From Gnetum montanum (taxonomy: Eukaryota > Streptophyta > Gnetopsida > Gnetales > Gnetaceae): a stretch of 64,000 nt of DNA. The stretch covers positions 1,165,139-1,229,138 of the forward strand of contig MNCI01022611.1 in assembly GCA_015680685.1 (NCBI GenBank), read 5' to 3'. Every line of letters starts with the position of its first letter. Within the stretch, counting starts at the first letter, position 1. Shown here piece by piece: positions 23,316 through 34,734 of this stretch. A program made the position numbers and the translations under genes. The notes beneath the pieces were generated by a model, which was not told the DNA's origin, ran no database searches, and saw nothing but the letters and a program-made list of their open reading frames with translations.

Positions 23316-23404
23316 ATAGGCTATAAATGAAAATGGCAAAAAAAATATGTACTTACTATAATTAGTAAGTTGAGGATGAAGGGGGGTTTACCCCTTTACT
23401 AGAA

Positions 23405-24005
23405 ATGGAATATTAACAATGTTGGTTTCAAAGCCCACCCAAGTTGGTCTTCCAACTACCTCTATGCTAGGTATGGTAGGCAAGAAAAGAAGGGGGTGAG
23501 ATAATGGAAATCTCACACCTTATTTCAATGTTGAAGAGAGGGTGGGAAAGTTTGAAGGCCACAATGAAAACCTGGCAATTTGTGAAGATGGTTTTGGTAG
23601 GCCATCAAATTTTACCAAAGAGGAAAAATTAGGCTTAATTGATATGGAAACCAACATTGGTTTAGTGGCAAAGAATATGGAAATAAAAATTAAATGGTTA
23701 TTAAGGCCTCCATGTTGGCTTTTCTTTAGAAATTTATAGTAAATGATGTGAAATTTCAGCATCCAAACCACTTGCAACTTCCATGCTGAGGCTTCTACAA
23801 CAAGGGGTAAAGGAAATGTTGGATTTCTTGGGAGTTTTGGTTTTAAAAACTAAAACATGGCTTTCAACTTGCAAAAAAATCAAATATAGTCATTAAATTG
23901 GTTTTAGGCCTCACCAATGTTGGTCTTCCAACTACTTCCATGCTTGGAATGGCAAAGGGAGAAAAGGAGGGTGAGACAATGGGAATCTCACACCTCCTAC
24001 CTTAA
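23405..24005. repeat. Two ~110-bp direct repeats in the leader of copy B
   Basis: 23405-23520 and 23900-24005 share TTGGTCTTCCAACTAC, a CATGCT block and GGAATCTCACACC in order. They lie between the candidate PBS and gag. Confidence 0.65.
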
Positions 24006-24410
24006 CATTGATGGTGGGAAGGCTAAAAAACAAAGTAGAAAGTTGGTGTTTTTTTCACTAAAATTGGTTTTAGCTAGTTGCCAATTTTCTCAGTTTGGGA
24101 AAGTGGGGGGAAAAGTCAACTCATGGATGAGTTGAACCACCGACTTTAGAAACTAGAGAATAATTTTTTGGTACTAAAAAGAAAAAAATAATGGGGGAAA
24201 GAGATATCAATACTGGCTATAGGCTATAAAATTCATAGCAAGTGTTATGAAAAGCCAAAACCCAACCAGCCACAACTTCCACACTATAGTTTTGGTTATA
24301 GGGGGGAAAGACCAATGTTGATTTTTTAAGGGTTTTGGCTACAAAAATCAAAGAAAAACTTGAAAATGGCAACAAAAATAATAGATTTGATCACAAAATT
24401 TAGGCGAAGA

Positions 24411-24428
24411 CCCTCCTTCTAGCACCAA
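24411..24428 (-). other. Candidate primer binding site of copy B
   Basis: Minus-strand TTGGTGCTAGAAGGAGGG starts seven bases after a possible LTR end TTGCAACA (24443-24436). It begins with the TGG required to pair with a tRNA CCA end. The tRNA was not identified. Confidence 0.45.
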
Positions 24429-24435
24429 GAAAAAT

Positions 24436-25899
24436 TGTTGCAAGGATCCTTAGTCTAGCAGTTTCCCAACCTTGAATCCCTAGGGCCCCCATGAGAGAAA
24501 TGGAATTTGAGATGCCCTAGCTAGTCTAGTAGATCAACTAGGAACTTATGAGATGTGAAATGTGGGAATAAAAATAGATCCAAATAATGCATAGAAAATA
24601 AATTTATTTTTGAACACAAAACTTAAAACTTTATTGAGAAAGATTAAAAAGTTAGAGAAATGTGTACAAATTATGCTTGGATGAGCAAAAAAAGGAGGGG
24701 TTCACTTATGTAGGACTTAAAACCCCATTGAAGCCAATGTGATCTGCTCCACGATCCATGTGCTAAGCCACTCCTAATGCTATCGAACCTTTCTTTACAG
24801 CTACAGCCTTGGATCTGCAAGTTGGGTCACTACTAGTGGATGAGAAGAGCAATTTGGATGCCAAATTACTTCATGTTGGGGTTGGAAATTCTAGAAGTGT
24901 AGTGTTGACACCAAAAATCCACAAATCTCATAGCTACAATGCTTCCATGTTGGGGTTCAAGAGGATACAAACATGGAAGATTGCAAGAACTCTTGAGTGC
25001 TTGAAAATGCCCCATGGCTAAACTTTTAAAATATGTGGAACCCAAAATTGCTCAACTTTGCTGAAAATTGCTTAACCTATAAATGGTATTTGAGGTTTCC
25101 TTTTATAGGTTTTTTGGGCCATGAATGGGGCTGAAAATTGGCAATGATTTGACTACAAAAATTCCTAAAATTAGCTATAAAATGGTTGTAATTTGGCTAC
25201 AAATTCAAGTGAGATGGATGCCCAAATTTGGGGGGTTACTATACATAGCAAGTGCTTCCTCCCATTGTCATTCTATTTACTATAAATAGTAACCAAGGTA
25301 CACCTTCCACACTAAGCTCTCCACCATTCTTGTTGAAGTGGCTAGTCAATGTTGAAGTGCATGAAGTGATGAATTTTTGCTTTTGTGACTTCCACGCTTG
25401 GGGATTGAATTTTCCACACTAAGGAAAAACTTCCACATTGAGGGGAAAAAGTTTCAAAAATCTCCATCCATCCACATTAGGGGTAGATGAGATATACTCT
25501 CTGCATGTGTTTCCAATGTAGAAAAGTGTATACCCCCCATAAAACCCATCAAATTACCTTTTTTTGACATTCTAGAAGGCACTTTTAAGACGACCCACAC
25601 CCCCACCCAAAGTCCAAATATAGACACTAGATGACTTTTTCACTTGGGGAATGAAGCTTTAACCACTTATGAGGAATTTTTTATCACCAAAAGTATAAAG
25701 TATGTGAAATTTCCCATTCACAATTTTCACATTTACAATGAAGCTTTTCCTCTAGTTTCATGGGGTGAAAGCTACATGATGAAGATTGGTTATAACATGC
25801 AAATTTTTGTGGTGTTTCAAGTTACCCACACCATATGGTTGAGTAACTTATCTTCTAGGAGCTAGCTTGGAAAACTCATTTTTACCTATGAGCTTATTC
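24436..25899 (-). other. Candidate 5' LTR of copy B plus flank
   Basis: Starts on the + strand as TGTTGCAAGGATCC, the expected LTR edge. It contains CTATAAATAG (about 25280) and several CTTCCACATTGGG-like words that also occur in the ~183-bp array. The outer end and the partner LTR were not found, so the LTR call is tentative. Confidence 0.35.
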
Positions 25900-28800
25900 T
25901 TATACCATATTTGGAAAGATGCAATCATAAGGGTAGGACCTCTTGCTATGAGTATGGTTATGCTCCAAGAAAAAACCACAAAATACTAAGATAGTATTTC
26001 ATAGAATGTGAATGATGTGCTCATTATTATAATTTATGGAATGTCTTGATAGATAAAGCACCAAAGATAATAAAACTACAAAATTATGTCTCTTTATAAC
26101 TAATTATAATGAACAAAATACTAATGTTTGTTAGATCATAATCATCATATTTATTCATAAGCATGAACATCATACAACAATCATCAATCATAAATAACCA
26201 CCACTTCTAAGATCCACAATTATAATGCAATTATCTATAGTTTAAGGTAAAAGCAATATATAAGTTTACCATTCTTAAAGCGAGCATGCATGTATACTCC
26301 AATGTCATAATGTTTAAATAAACTAAACCTATCCATGAAATGAACCCATAAAAATTTTAGTTGCATTAGTCTAACAAAGAGTACAATAAACCTAAAAAGA
26401 CAAAAGGAAAAAAGCAGGAGGTCTTTTATTCATCACAAAAAACAAAAGGAAAGACCAACATAATAGAAATCAAATAATAATTTCAAAGAATCATCATCTT
26501 CATATTCATATAATTCTTAACAATGTTAATCCAATGCAAAAGTTACATAAAATTAGCTAGCAATAGTCTTCTTTATTATTAAACTAATCACCAACACCAC
26601 CATTGTACTCATCCTTCTTGATTATTAAACTAATTCACTACCTTCTTGTCCATCATATATGTTCTCTATTCAGATTTAATCTTTAAAAACCTTTTAAAAA
26701 ACAAAAATTATAAGAAAAAATGGTAGATCAAGAGAAGAAAATGTAGTAGAGAAATCCTCCAACATCATTATCTTAATCCTAAAGCAAAAACATGTAACTT
26801 CAATTCATTCAAGGATTCTTTCTACATCTATTCTAGGTAGGAGTTCCATTCTTGACCAAAACATTTGTTGATTTGCAAACACTAGTGTAATATTTTGTGA
26901 GCTCACCTTGGTTATATGATTAGAAATGAGAATTCCCTTGATTCTAGCTTTGTATTTGATTCTTCTACACCATGAAAAATAGCATGAAGTTGAACATGGT
27001 TCCTTTCTTAACTAAGAATTATGAACTAGAAAAAATTGAAGAGAACAAAATTTTACTAATTAGAGTATACCAAAACATTCAAGGCTTGTGTAACCTTAAC
27101 ATTAGAGTATACTAATTAGAGTACAATCTCTACATGACCTTGCAGTGGAAATAATTATCATGTCTACAATTTTCATTGAAATTACTAGGATTTCTACAAC
27201 TACACTCCAAGGTATGATAGATAATCTTGTCAAATGAGTTCATATAAGGATATCTATGGATGATTCACATAGTGGCATCTTTATATTGATCATGTTGGTA
27301 TAGTGGGAACTCCATCCATATTTGACTAACACTATGGATGTTGAGCTCCTTCATACATATACATGAAATGAAATGAAGCTTTGTCATATTCAATAACCCA
27401 TAGGATCTATTGAACAGATATTACATTTGCATGAAAAATAAAGATAAACTCTACAAATTGGCCAAGCACTAATGGAAACATTAAAAAAAATCATATAGCA
27501 TTTTTTCTATAACATTATAATACTTTCTTAAATGGGTATTCATAGCATAATAAAGAAACACATGTAACTCATCTTCAAGGGCTCCTAATATGTATAGCCT
27601 ATAAATGCACTCTTCCCAATAAAGTTAAATCCATCTTCCACTTTTAATTCTAAAATTATGAGAACTTAAGCATAGCTTGCTGATAGCATTCTCATACTTG
27701 ATGAAAATAGCAACATAGAGATATGATCTTCTACATCTAGTTTATTAGATCTAATTTTTATAAATAAAATTACCTCTTTCCTTCCACATTAGTTCATATC
27801 TATGTTAAAACCTTCTTCTTGACTAGTTGGAAAATATGTTAAGGATTTTACTTCATGTTCTCCTAAGAGATATTCCATTTTCTCAATCATTGCATCTCCT
27901 GAAACTACCAACCACAATCTCATGAATCCTTAATATCTACATTAGAAAATTTCTCTTACCTTGAGATATGCAAACTATTAGTATATGTAATGAATTGGCA
28001 CAAGGCTTCTACTTCTAAAGGTAATAAATAACATTCACATAATTACATGGGATGGTGGTAGATGCATGGGCATAATTATCTTGAATGAAAATTGTATTAG
28101 TAGCTCATCCAAATTGAATGAGACCAAAATTCAAGCCAAATCCATGTTAGAATCACTTATTAGCTACTACTACCACTATTGCTACTATTGTTGCATAGTA
28201 TTATTGATGATAAAACCTTTAAATCCTTGAAATGGATGTCAATTATCAAGAGCTCCTAATCACCAATTCTTAAGGCTTTTTCGTCACACCTTAGAGCAAG
28301 ATTAAAGACATATTAAAATCTCCTCTAAAAATATAAAATAACTAAGGTTTTTTCCAATTATATAATTCAAGGATAACATGTGTATACTTTCTCTTTCTAC
28401 AAAATTCTATATTTTACAAATTTAAAAACATTTATATCATTTCACATATTTCACTTTGCTAAAACTAAGAGCTAGAATTTCTTCAAGTAGTGCCTTTCTT
28501 TAATCCATATCTCTTTGAAAGTAATCTTGATTTTCTTTCTTTGATCTAATTCCTTTGTAATAATAGTTAAAGCTTAAATCTTCAAGATTCCACATAGGAA
28601 TCTCTAGCTCCCTTGGTTTCTTCTCCACAAAGGAAACATAAACATCTTCTACATTTCACTTTAAAGGTATCAACTTAAAAGGTAAATTCTCTTCCATGGA
28701 TTGTACATCAAATCAATCATTATTCCACAAAACTTGGCTAGAAAACTTACCTCTTTCTCTTTCTCTTACCATAAGGTATAGAGCAATTACACAAAAAATG

Positions 28801-28949
28801 AGTATCATACCCTCTAGTGATGCCATCGATCCTTCTTGAAGAAGTCCCTTGATCTTTGTCTCTCCTTTAACCTTGATCTTTCACCTCCCATAACTTGTGA
28901 GGTAGGAACTCACCTTGATTGGGAACATACACCATCTTGAACTATGGAG
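25900..28949. other. Long unassigned AT-rich stretch
   Basis: No recognisable retroelement domain, RNA gene or host exon on either strand. A fairly open minus frame near 28690-28480 (VEDVYVSFVEKKPRELEIP) looks protein-like but could not be assigned. Confidence 0.35.
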
Positions 28950-29729
28950 ATCTCTTGGTCCTTTTATGGAGCTCTTAATTTCCTCTTCTAAAACTTTTGA
29001 GTATTGAGCACTCCTTTTCTTAATATGAGATACTTAAGAACTCCTTTTCTCATTGATCTCTACTTCACTAGATCTTTCATCTTCTTCCTTAAACACCTTT
29101 GGAAATTTCTCCTTCAAGCCTAGCAGACCTATAGGAAGTTCAACCTATAAATCATCATGTTTAGTAGTAACTGTTGTTACAACAACAAAAGTAAAACTTA
29201 TTTCATCATGTTCCTTAATGTATTCCCTCTCCCCTAGGAGTAAGGAAGCATTAAGTGAGCTTTTCTACCTCATTTTTTATCTATCATTGGAATTAACTCA
29301 TTGATTCCATTAGATATAGCTACACTTCACACATTTCTCGCTTTATTAAACTAAGAACCATTATCAAATTTCCAAGGTCTATCAAGAATTACATTAGCAT
29401 AATCTATTAGAAACACATAATACTTCACAACATCATAAAAACCTTCAATTTTAAATTTAAAGTACATTGCTTCCTCATCTCTTAGAAAACATCGATAGAT
29501 AACCAATGTACCTTATAAAGACTATGATGAGGATTAGTCACTAAACCCAATCTAGAAACTACCCTATAACCAATAACATTTTCTTGGGCTTTCATATCAA
29601 TCAGAACGTGAATCTAGTCCACACTAAGTAGACATCTAGCCCGAATCCAAAATAATAATTTTCTATTAGGGTGATCTCCTTTATTCGCATTCCCCATGAA
29701 TGCATAAGAGTTTAATTCAAAAATATCCT
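28950..29729 (-). pseudogene. Retropepsin and linker, chromovirus-like copy B
   Basis: Minus strand. Near 29580 a VLIDMKAQENVIGYRVV segment corresponds to the active-site region, with the DSG-type triad destroyed. LGL-TNPHHSLYKVHWL follows, then a degenerate GRPW-like block (about 29385). The linker GLLGLKEKFPKVFKEE at about 29130-29085 also occurs in copy A at 32690-32645. The expected RT does not follow; the similarity stops near 28950-29050. Confidence 0.65.
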
Positions 29730-30885
29730 TTACATTCATGGTTTACATATGTTTATCCTTGGTTGCCTTATGAGGTGGACATTCCCATTTATTATGTCCC
29801 CATTTTCCACGCTTAAAGCATTGGATTTTTGATGAACTACTACCTTGTTCCTTCCATCCCTTACCCTGGTTCTACTTGGCTTTACCCTTCTCATCACCTC
29901 TTTTAGTCTTCTTTTTGTGGCTGTCATCCTTGTCTTCAAATTTGGACTTGGATCCTTTTTCAAATTCGAATCCCTTCTCCTTCCCCTTGAAAGTTTATTT
30001 ACTTCTATTTTCGAATCCACTTAATTTCTTCTTAAATTTGCATGCTAAATCATAAGCCTCATGAAGAGTTTATGGCTCATGAAAAGATAATTCTTGGTAG
30101 TATACCATTTTGAGACCTCCTAAAAATATTGAATCCTATTCATACTTCTCCCAATGTAACTTAGCTTGATGAAATAGATCATAAAATTTGATGTAGAAGT
30201 CTTTGGCATCCCTATTACCTTGCCATAGGAATTTTAACTTAAATTTTTTTTCAACTTATATTTTGTTAGACTCCAATCTCTAATGGGTTAATTATTTTTA
30301 TCTTTCATAACCCTAGGACTCCTTCTCCCACCAAGTAGAATTCATACCTTCTAATTTGAATTCAACAATAGATTCCCACAAGTTATTCAGTACCTCTTCT
30401 AACTCAAAATGCTTCTCAAGTGTCTTCAGCCAACTTGAAAAAGCATTGATGCCATCTACACCATTGAAAGTGTTCATCTATACACATGGAAGCCTTGTAG
30501 CATTTTTTAACACTCTACCAAGCCTTGCCTCATCTTTATCATCAAAACTACCTAGAAAAGAAGTATTGACCACCATTGGAGCTCTTGGAATTCTCATCTA
30601 AGGAATAGGATCCCCTCTTATTGGAATCCTTAGTTGATGGGTTCCCATACTTCCATAGCTACATTATCCTTCTTCTTCATCTACTCCATTTCCACCTAGT
30701 TGTGAAACTTCTTTATCTAAATGTGCATGCTTATCATCCCCGCATATCTAGATATGGCTAGGATTGGCATTTTTATTAACCTTTATGTTGATTTCATCCA
30801 ATTGAGTAACCATCATCTAGAAGGTAGACTTCATGCATTCCATATCTCTGTTTAGAGCTTGTACCTATTTTTTCTTGGGTGCCAT
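29730..30885 (-). pseudogene. gag, chromovirus-like copy B
   Basis: Minus strand from an ATG at 30885 (MAPKKK). The coiled-coil-like N-terminus MVTQLDEINIKVNKN is followed by a gag core around 30450-30130 (FNGVDGINAFSSWLKTLEKHFEL, with WWEK and FLWQGNRDAKDFY). Then comes a Lys-rich linker and a zinc knuckle CFKRGKWGHNKWEC near 29821-29780, in which the second Cys of CX2CX4HX4C has become Arg. Stops are mostly TAG at Gln. Same gene as 33320-34521. Confidence 0.75.
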
Positions 30886-31130
30886 CTGAAATTGAGCAAA
30901 TCCTCATCCAATTCTACGAAATAATAAGCATAAAGATACAATACCAATAATTCTAAAGCAAGTTCACTCCACTTAATTAATTACCTCAAATACTAAATCT
31001 AGATATTATGAAAAGGAAAAACTTATTTTTATAAAACAAGAAAACTAGCTATCTTTAATTATTCAATTAGAAGATTATAATAAGATTCTCAAAGGCCACA
31101 AACATCCAAAACCTTTCACACATAAATTAT
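30886..31130 (-). other. Leader upstream of gag copy B
   Basis: AT-rich and similar to 34522-34690 upstream of the other gag copy. Non-coding. Confidence 0.5.
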
Positions 31131-31884
31131 ATTTCAGAGCATGAGGCTCTACAACCATACAATGACTATTTCAAATATAAGCCACAACCAATAGAGAATC
31201 TCTTCCCAACTAGAACTAAGATCTTGACTCATAAGTAAGATACAAGCAGCTAGAACAAATAGGCCAACACACAACACAATTGATGTTGTAGCTACAATGA
31301 CTAATAATGTGCTCTCACACTCTCCCTTTCTAAGCTCTTCACACTCAAAACCTTTCTTTCTTACTCATGGTACTAATAATTGTGAATTACATCAATAGTT
31401 ATGAAAAACAAGGAGATAAGAGACCTAGAAACCTTTTCTCAACTAAACATAAGGTTCTTTAGTTGTTTCCATGGCCTTCTTACCTTTTCTCTAGCTATTT
31501 TAATTCTTTTTTAACTTACCTCAGTTGTTTTTCAAATTGGGATAGGTGACTTTGGAAGTTTTCCTAACCATATAGGTTATCTATAGCCTTTTAAAGATGT
31601 ATCCTATCAAAACTCAACTTGCAAAGGAAACATCCCTTATGTAGGTAAGACATACTTTTTGTAGTAAGACCCATTCTAAGAGAAGATTGTACTTTTAACA
31701 AAATGTCTTCTCTAAACCCAATATGTCTTTTACTAGTTCCAAGTCTTAGCCACTATGTCTTCTTTCCCTCCAAAATGTTTTTATCAAGTCTAAAACCTAA
31801 AAATACAAATTTAGGAAAGAAATAAAGAGGATTGGAAGAGGAATCCTTACACTAGTCTATAAAAACCTACTAAACTAAGGAATG
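31130..31884 (-). repeat. Dispersed repeat X, copy 1
   Basis: Roughly 31315-31880 is alignable with 37440-38045, sharing AAATTGGGATAGGTG, CCTAGAAACCTT.TCTCAACT and GTCTAAAACCTA among others. It lies between an RT sequence that ends abruptly at about 31885 and the leader of gag copy B. It could be an LTR of the chromovirus family or an independent repeat. Confidence 0.6.
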
Positions 31885-32700
31885 ATATTACCTCCCCAAA
31901 TATTCTTAGAAGTTAACTAATCCCTAATAGCCTTCACCTTGGCAACTTTCATCCAAATCTGATCTTTAGAAATCACATGCCCAAATATGTGATTTTCCTC
32001 TTGAAGAAATGAATTTTCTTCACATTGATTACCAACTATGCCTCCTTCAATTTAAGACACACCATCCTCAATGATCCATGTGCTCTTCCTCATTAGAGCC
32101 ATATACCAAAATATAGTTAAAGAAGATAAGACAAAACTTACCAATCAAGTTCTTCAATACATAATGCATCAACCTCATGAATGTAGCAAGTACATTCATA
32201 AGTCTAAATGACATCACCAATCACTCAAATAATCCATTCAATATCTAGAAAGCTATCTTCCATTCATCACTTGACCTAATTTTTCTTTCATGATAACCAC
32301 TCTTTAAATCAATTTTTATAAAAATTTTAGCATTGGTAAGAACATCAATGATATCATCCATTTTTGAAATAGGAAACTTGCACCTTACTTTTATCCTATT
32401 CACTACCCTATAATCAATGCACATCCTCCATTAATCATTATCCTTACTTGGCACTAGTAATGCTAGAACTACATAGGTGAAATGGATTTCCTCATGAAGA
32501 AATTTCCAAGTAACTCTTCTACTTGCCTTTTCAATTTAGCTTACTAATTTGATGCCTTCTTGTAAGCCCTCTTATCTAGAATGGTAGCACCAAGAATAAA
32601 ATAAATCTAATGTTGTACATTCCTCATTAGTATCAATCCATCCAATTCCCCCTTGAACACCTTGAAGAATTTCTCCTTCAAGCCTAGCAAACCTATATGA
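31885..32700 (-). pseudogene. Reverse transcriptase, chromovirus-like copy A
   Basis: Minus strand, about 32660-31890. Recognisable blocks: ILGA (the start of the RT fingers), RQVEELL, CIDYRVVNRI, FPISKMDD, FIKIDLKSGYH, IRSSDEWKIAF, FMRLMHYVL, then FFNYILVY at about 32125-32100 in the place of the catalytic FFDDILVY. Both catalytic Asp residues are therefore replaced (Asn, Tyr). GHVISKDQ and KVKAIRD follow before the break at 31885. Several frameshifts and stops. RNase H and INT are absent. Confidence 0.8.
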
Positions 32701-33319
32701 AGTTTAACTTGTATATCATCATGGTTAGTAGCAGCTATTCTCATAACAAAAAAATTTTCATCATGTTCCTTAATATATCTTCTCTCTCGTAGAAGCATTA
32801 AGGTATCACTAAGTAATTTTTTACCTCACTTCTTTAGCTATCATGGGAATCAACTCATGAATTTCATCAAATCTAGCTACACTCCATATATTTCTTACTT
32901 CATCAAATTAAGCACCATTATTAAAATTTCAAGGTCTAGTAAGAATTACATTAGCATAATCTATTAAATGTACATCACACTTCACCACATCATGAAAACC
33001 TCCAATTTTATATTTCAAGGTACATTATTCCATTACTTCCTGAAAAAATTCTCTAGATAACCAATGCACTTTATAGGGTCTAGGATGAGGATTAGTTACC
33101 AAATCTAATCTAGCAACTATCCTAGAAGAAATAACATTTTATTGGGCTAATCCATCACATATGAATTCATTTATCACTAAGAAAACATCTAGTCCTAATC
33201 TGAAATAATAAATTCCTAACAAGATGATCTTCTATATTCATGTTTCCCATGAATGCACAAGAATTTAATTCAAAAACTTTCTTAATTTTTTGAGCATTAG
33301 TATTACCTATTTGAAGAGC
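32701..33319 (-). pseudogene. Retropepsin and linker, chromovirus-like copy A
   Basis: Parallel to 28950-29729 at nucleotide level: CATGTTCCTTAATATATC with the linker near 32770, and GGTCTAGTAAGAATTACATT near 32930. Heavily broken; the catalytic triad is not legible. Confidence 0.6.
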
Positions 33320-34521
33320 TTTGCTTAATTTCTTCTCCATCTCCATGATTTGTACAACTTTTCCCTTGGTTTCCTTGTGAAGTGGACATTCCTATTACTT
33401 ATGTTTCCATTCTCCAAGTTAAAGCATTGAATATTGGATGAGCTATTTCCTTGACCCTTATTTTTCTTGCCTTGGTTCTTTTTGACTTTACCCTTCTTGA
33501 CTTTTCCCTTCTCATCACCCCATTTAATCTTCTTATCATGGTTGTTGTCTTTATTTTTGGATTTGGATTTGAAATCCATATTCGTTTCCTTGGAAGTTTA
33601 TTTACTCCTATTTACAATCCAACTTAATTTCTTTTTAGCCTTTAGTACCAAGTTATAAGTCTCATTAAGAGTTTATGGCTTCTAAAAAGATAACTCCTAC
33701 TAGTATGCCATATTAAGACCTTCTAAAAAGACTAAAGTTTATTCATATTTCTCTCAGTTTACCTCAACTTGATGGAATAGATCACAAAATTCAATGCAAA
33801 ATTCTTTGACATCCTTATCACTTTGCCTTAGAAATTTCAACTTCATGATAGCCTTTTACCTCTAATAAGACTATTTAAATTTTCTTTTTAACCTGTATTT
33901 TTTCAAAAGGCCAATCTTTGATGAGTTGATATTTTTATCTTTTATAATCTTTGAACTTCTTTTCCCACCAAATAGATGTCATACCCTCTAATTTGAACTC
34001 AACAATAGATACCCTTAATTTATTTGGTATCTTTTCTCACTTAAAATTCTTTTGAAGTGTCCTCAGTCAACTTGCAAAAGCATTGATGTCATCTACATCA
34101 TTAAAAGTCTTCAACTCAATGTACATAGGTCTAGTAGCATTTATGAAAACTCTAGTAAGCCTTGCTTCATCCTTCTCATGAAGCTTTCCTAAAGAAGAAT
34201 TAGTTACCAAAATTGGATTCCTTTGAATTCATATTTGAGGAATAAGATTCCCTTCCATTAGAATCCTTGGCTAATGGGTTCCTCCGCTTCCATTGTTGAA
34301 TTTTTCTTCCTCATAATCTACTCTATCTCCATCTAGTTATGAAACTTCTTTATTTGTTCATACATGCTCATCATCGCTACATGTTTGGATATGCTAAGAC
34401 TAGCATTTCTATCTACCGCTGCATTGATTTCATCTAATTAAGTAACCATCATTTGGATGGTATAATTTATGCTTCCCATGTTTCTATATAGGGCTTGCAC
34501 CTATGCCTTCCTAGGCACCAT
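33320..34521 (-). pseudogene. gag, chromovirus-like copy A
   Basis: Minus strand from an ATG at 34521 (MVPRKA), the same start as MAPKKK at 30885. The Lys-rich linker at 33579-33450 and the former zinc knuckle at about 33430-33380 are shared with copy B. A one-base deletion inside the knuckle breaks its frame. More frameshifts than copy B. Confidence 0.7.
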
Positions 34522-34734
34522 CTGAAACTAACAAAATTCTTAACCAAATTCTAGAAATTGTAAATCCAAAGCTTTGATAGCAATAAAGCTAAAGTAGGTT
34601 CACTCCAATATCAAAATTATCTTCCAACACTAAATCTACATATTATGAAAAGATAATTTATTTACTAAAGATTCTTAATTATTTAAAAAGAGAAAATAAA
34701 TCTAACTCCTATAGTCATTACCTCATTTAGGCTA

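Larger units (their letters stand above)
19290..24436 (-). mobile_element. Tat-like Ty3/gypsy gag-protease element, copy B
   Basis: On the minus strand: a candidate LTR edge at 24436, a PBS-like site, leader, gag-like frame, retropepsin, then the same TTAAACTAGCA word array seen in copy A. As in copy A, no RT, RNase H or INT follows the protease. The element may extend further left and include the antisense gene remnant and repeats down to about 11-14 kb, but no matching second LTR was found. Confidence 0.7.

Noticed and set aside
25900-28949. Host gene or LINE in the unassigned stretch
   Set aside because: Some protein-like runs on the minus strand, but no RT, endonuclease or other motif could be identified; not reported as a gene.
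31130-31884. Confident LTR call for repeat X
   Set aside because: TG..CA ends could not be fixed and the second copy has a 14-bp flanking duplication, unlike LTR elements.
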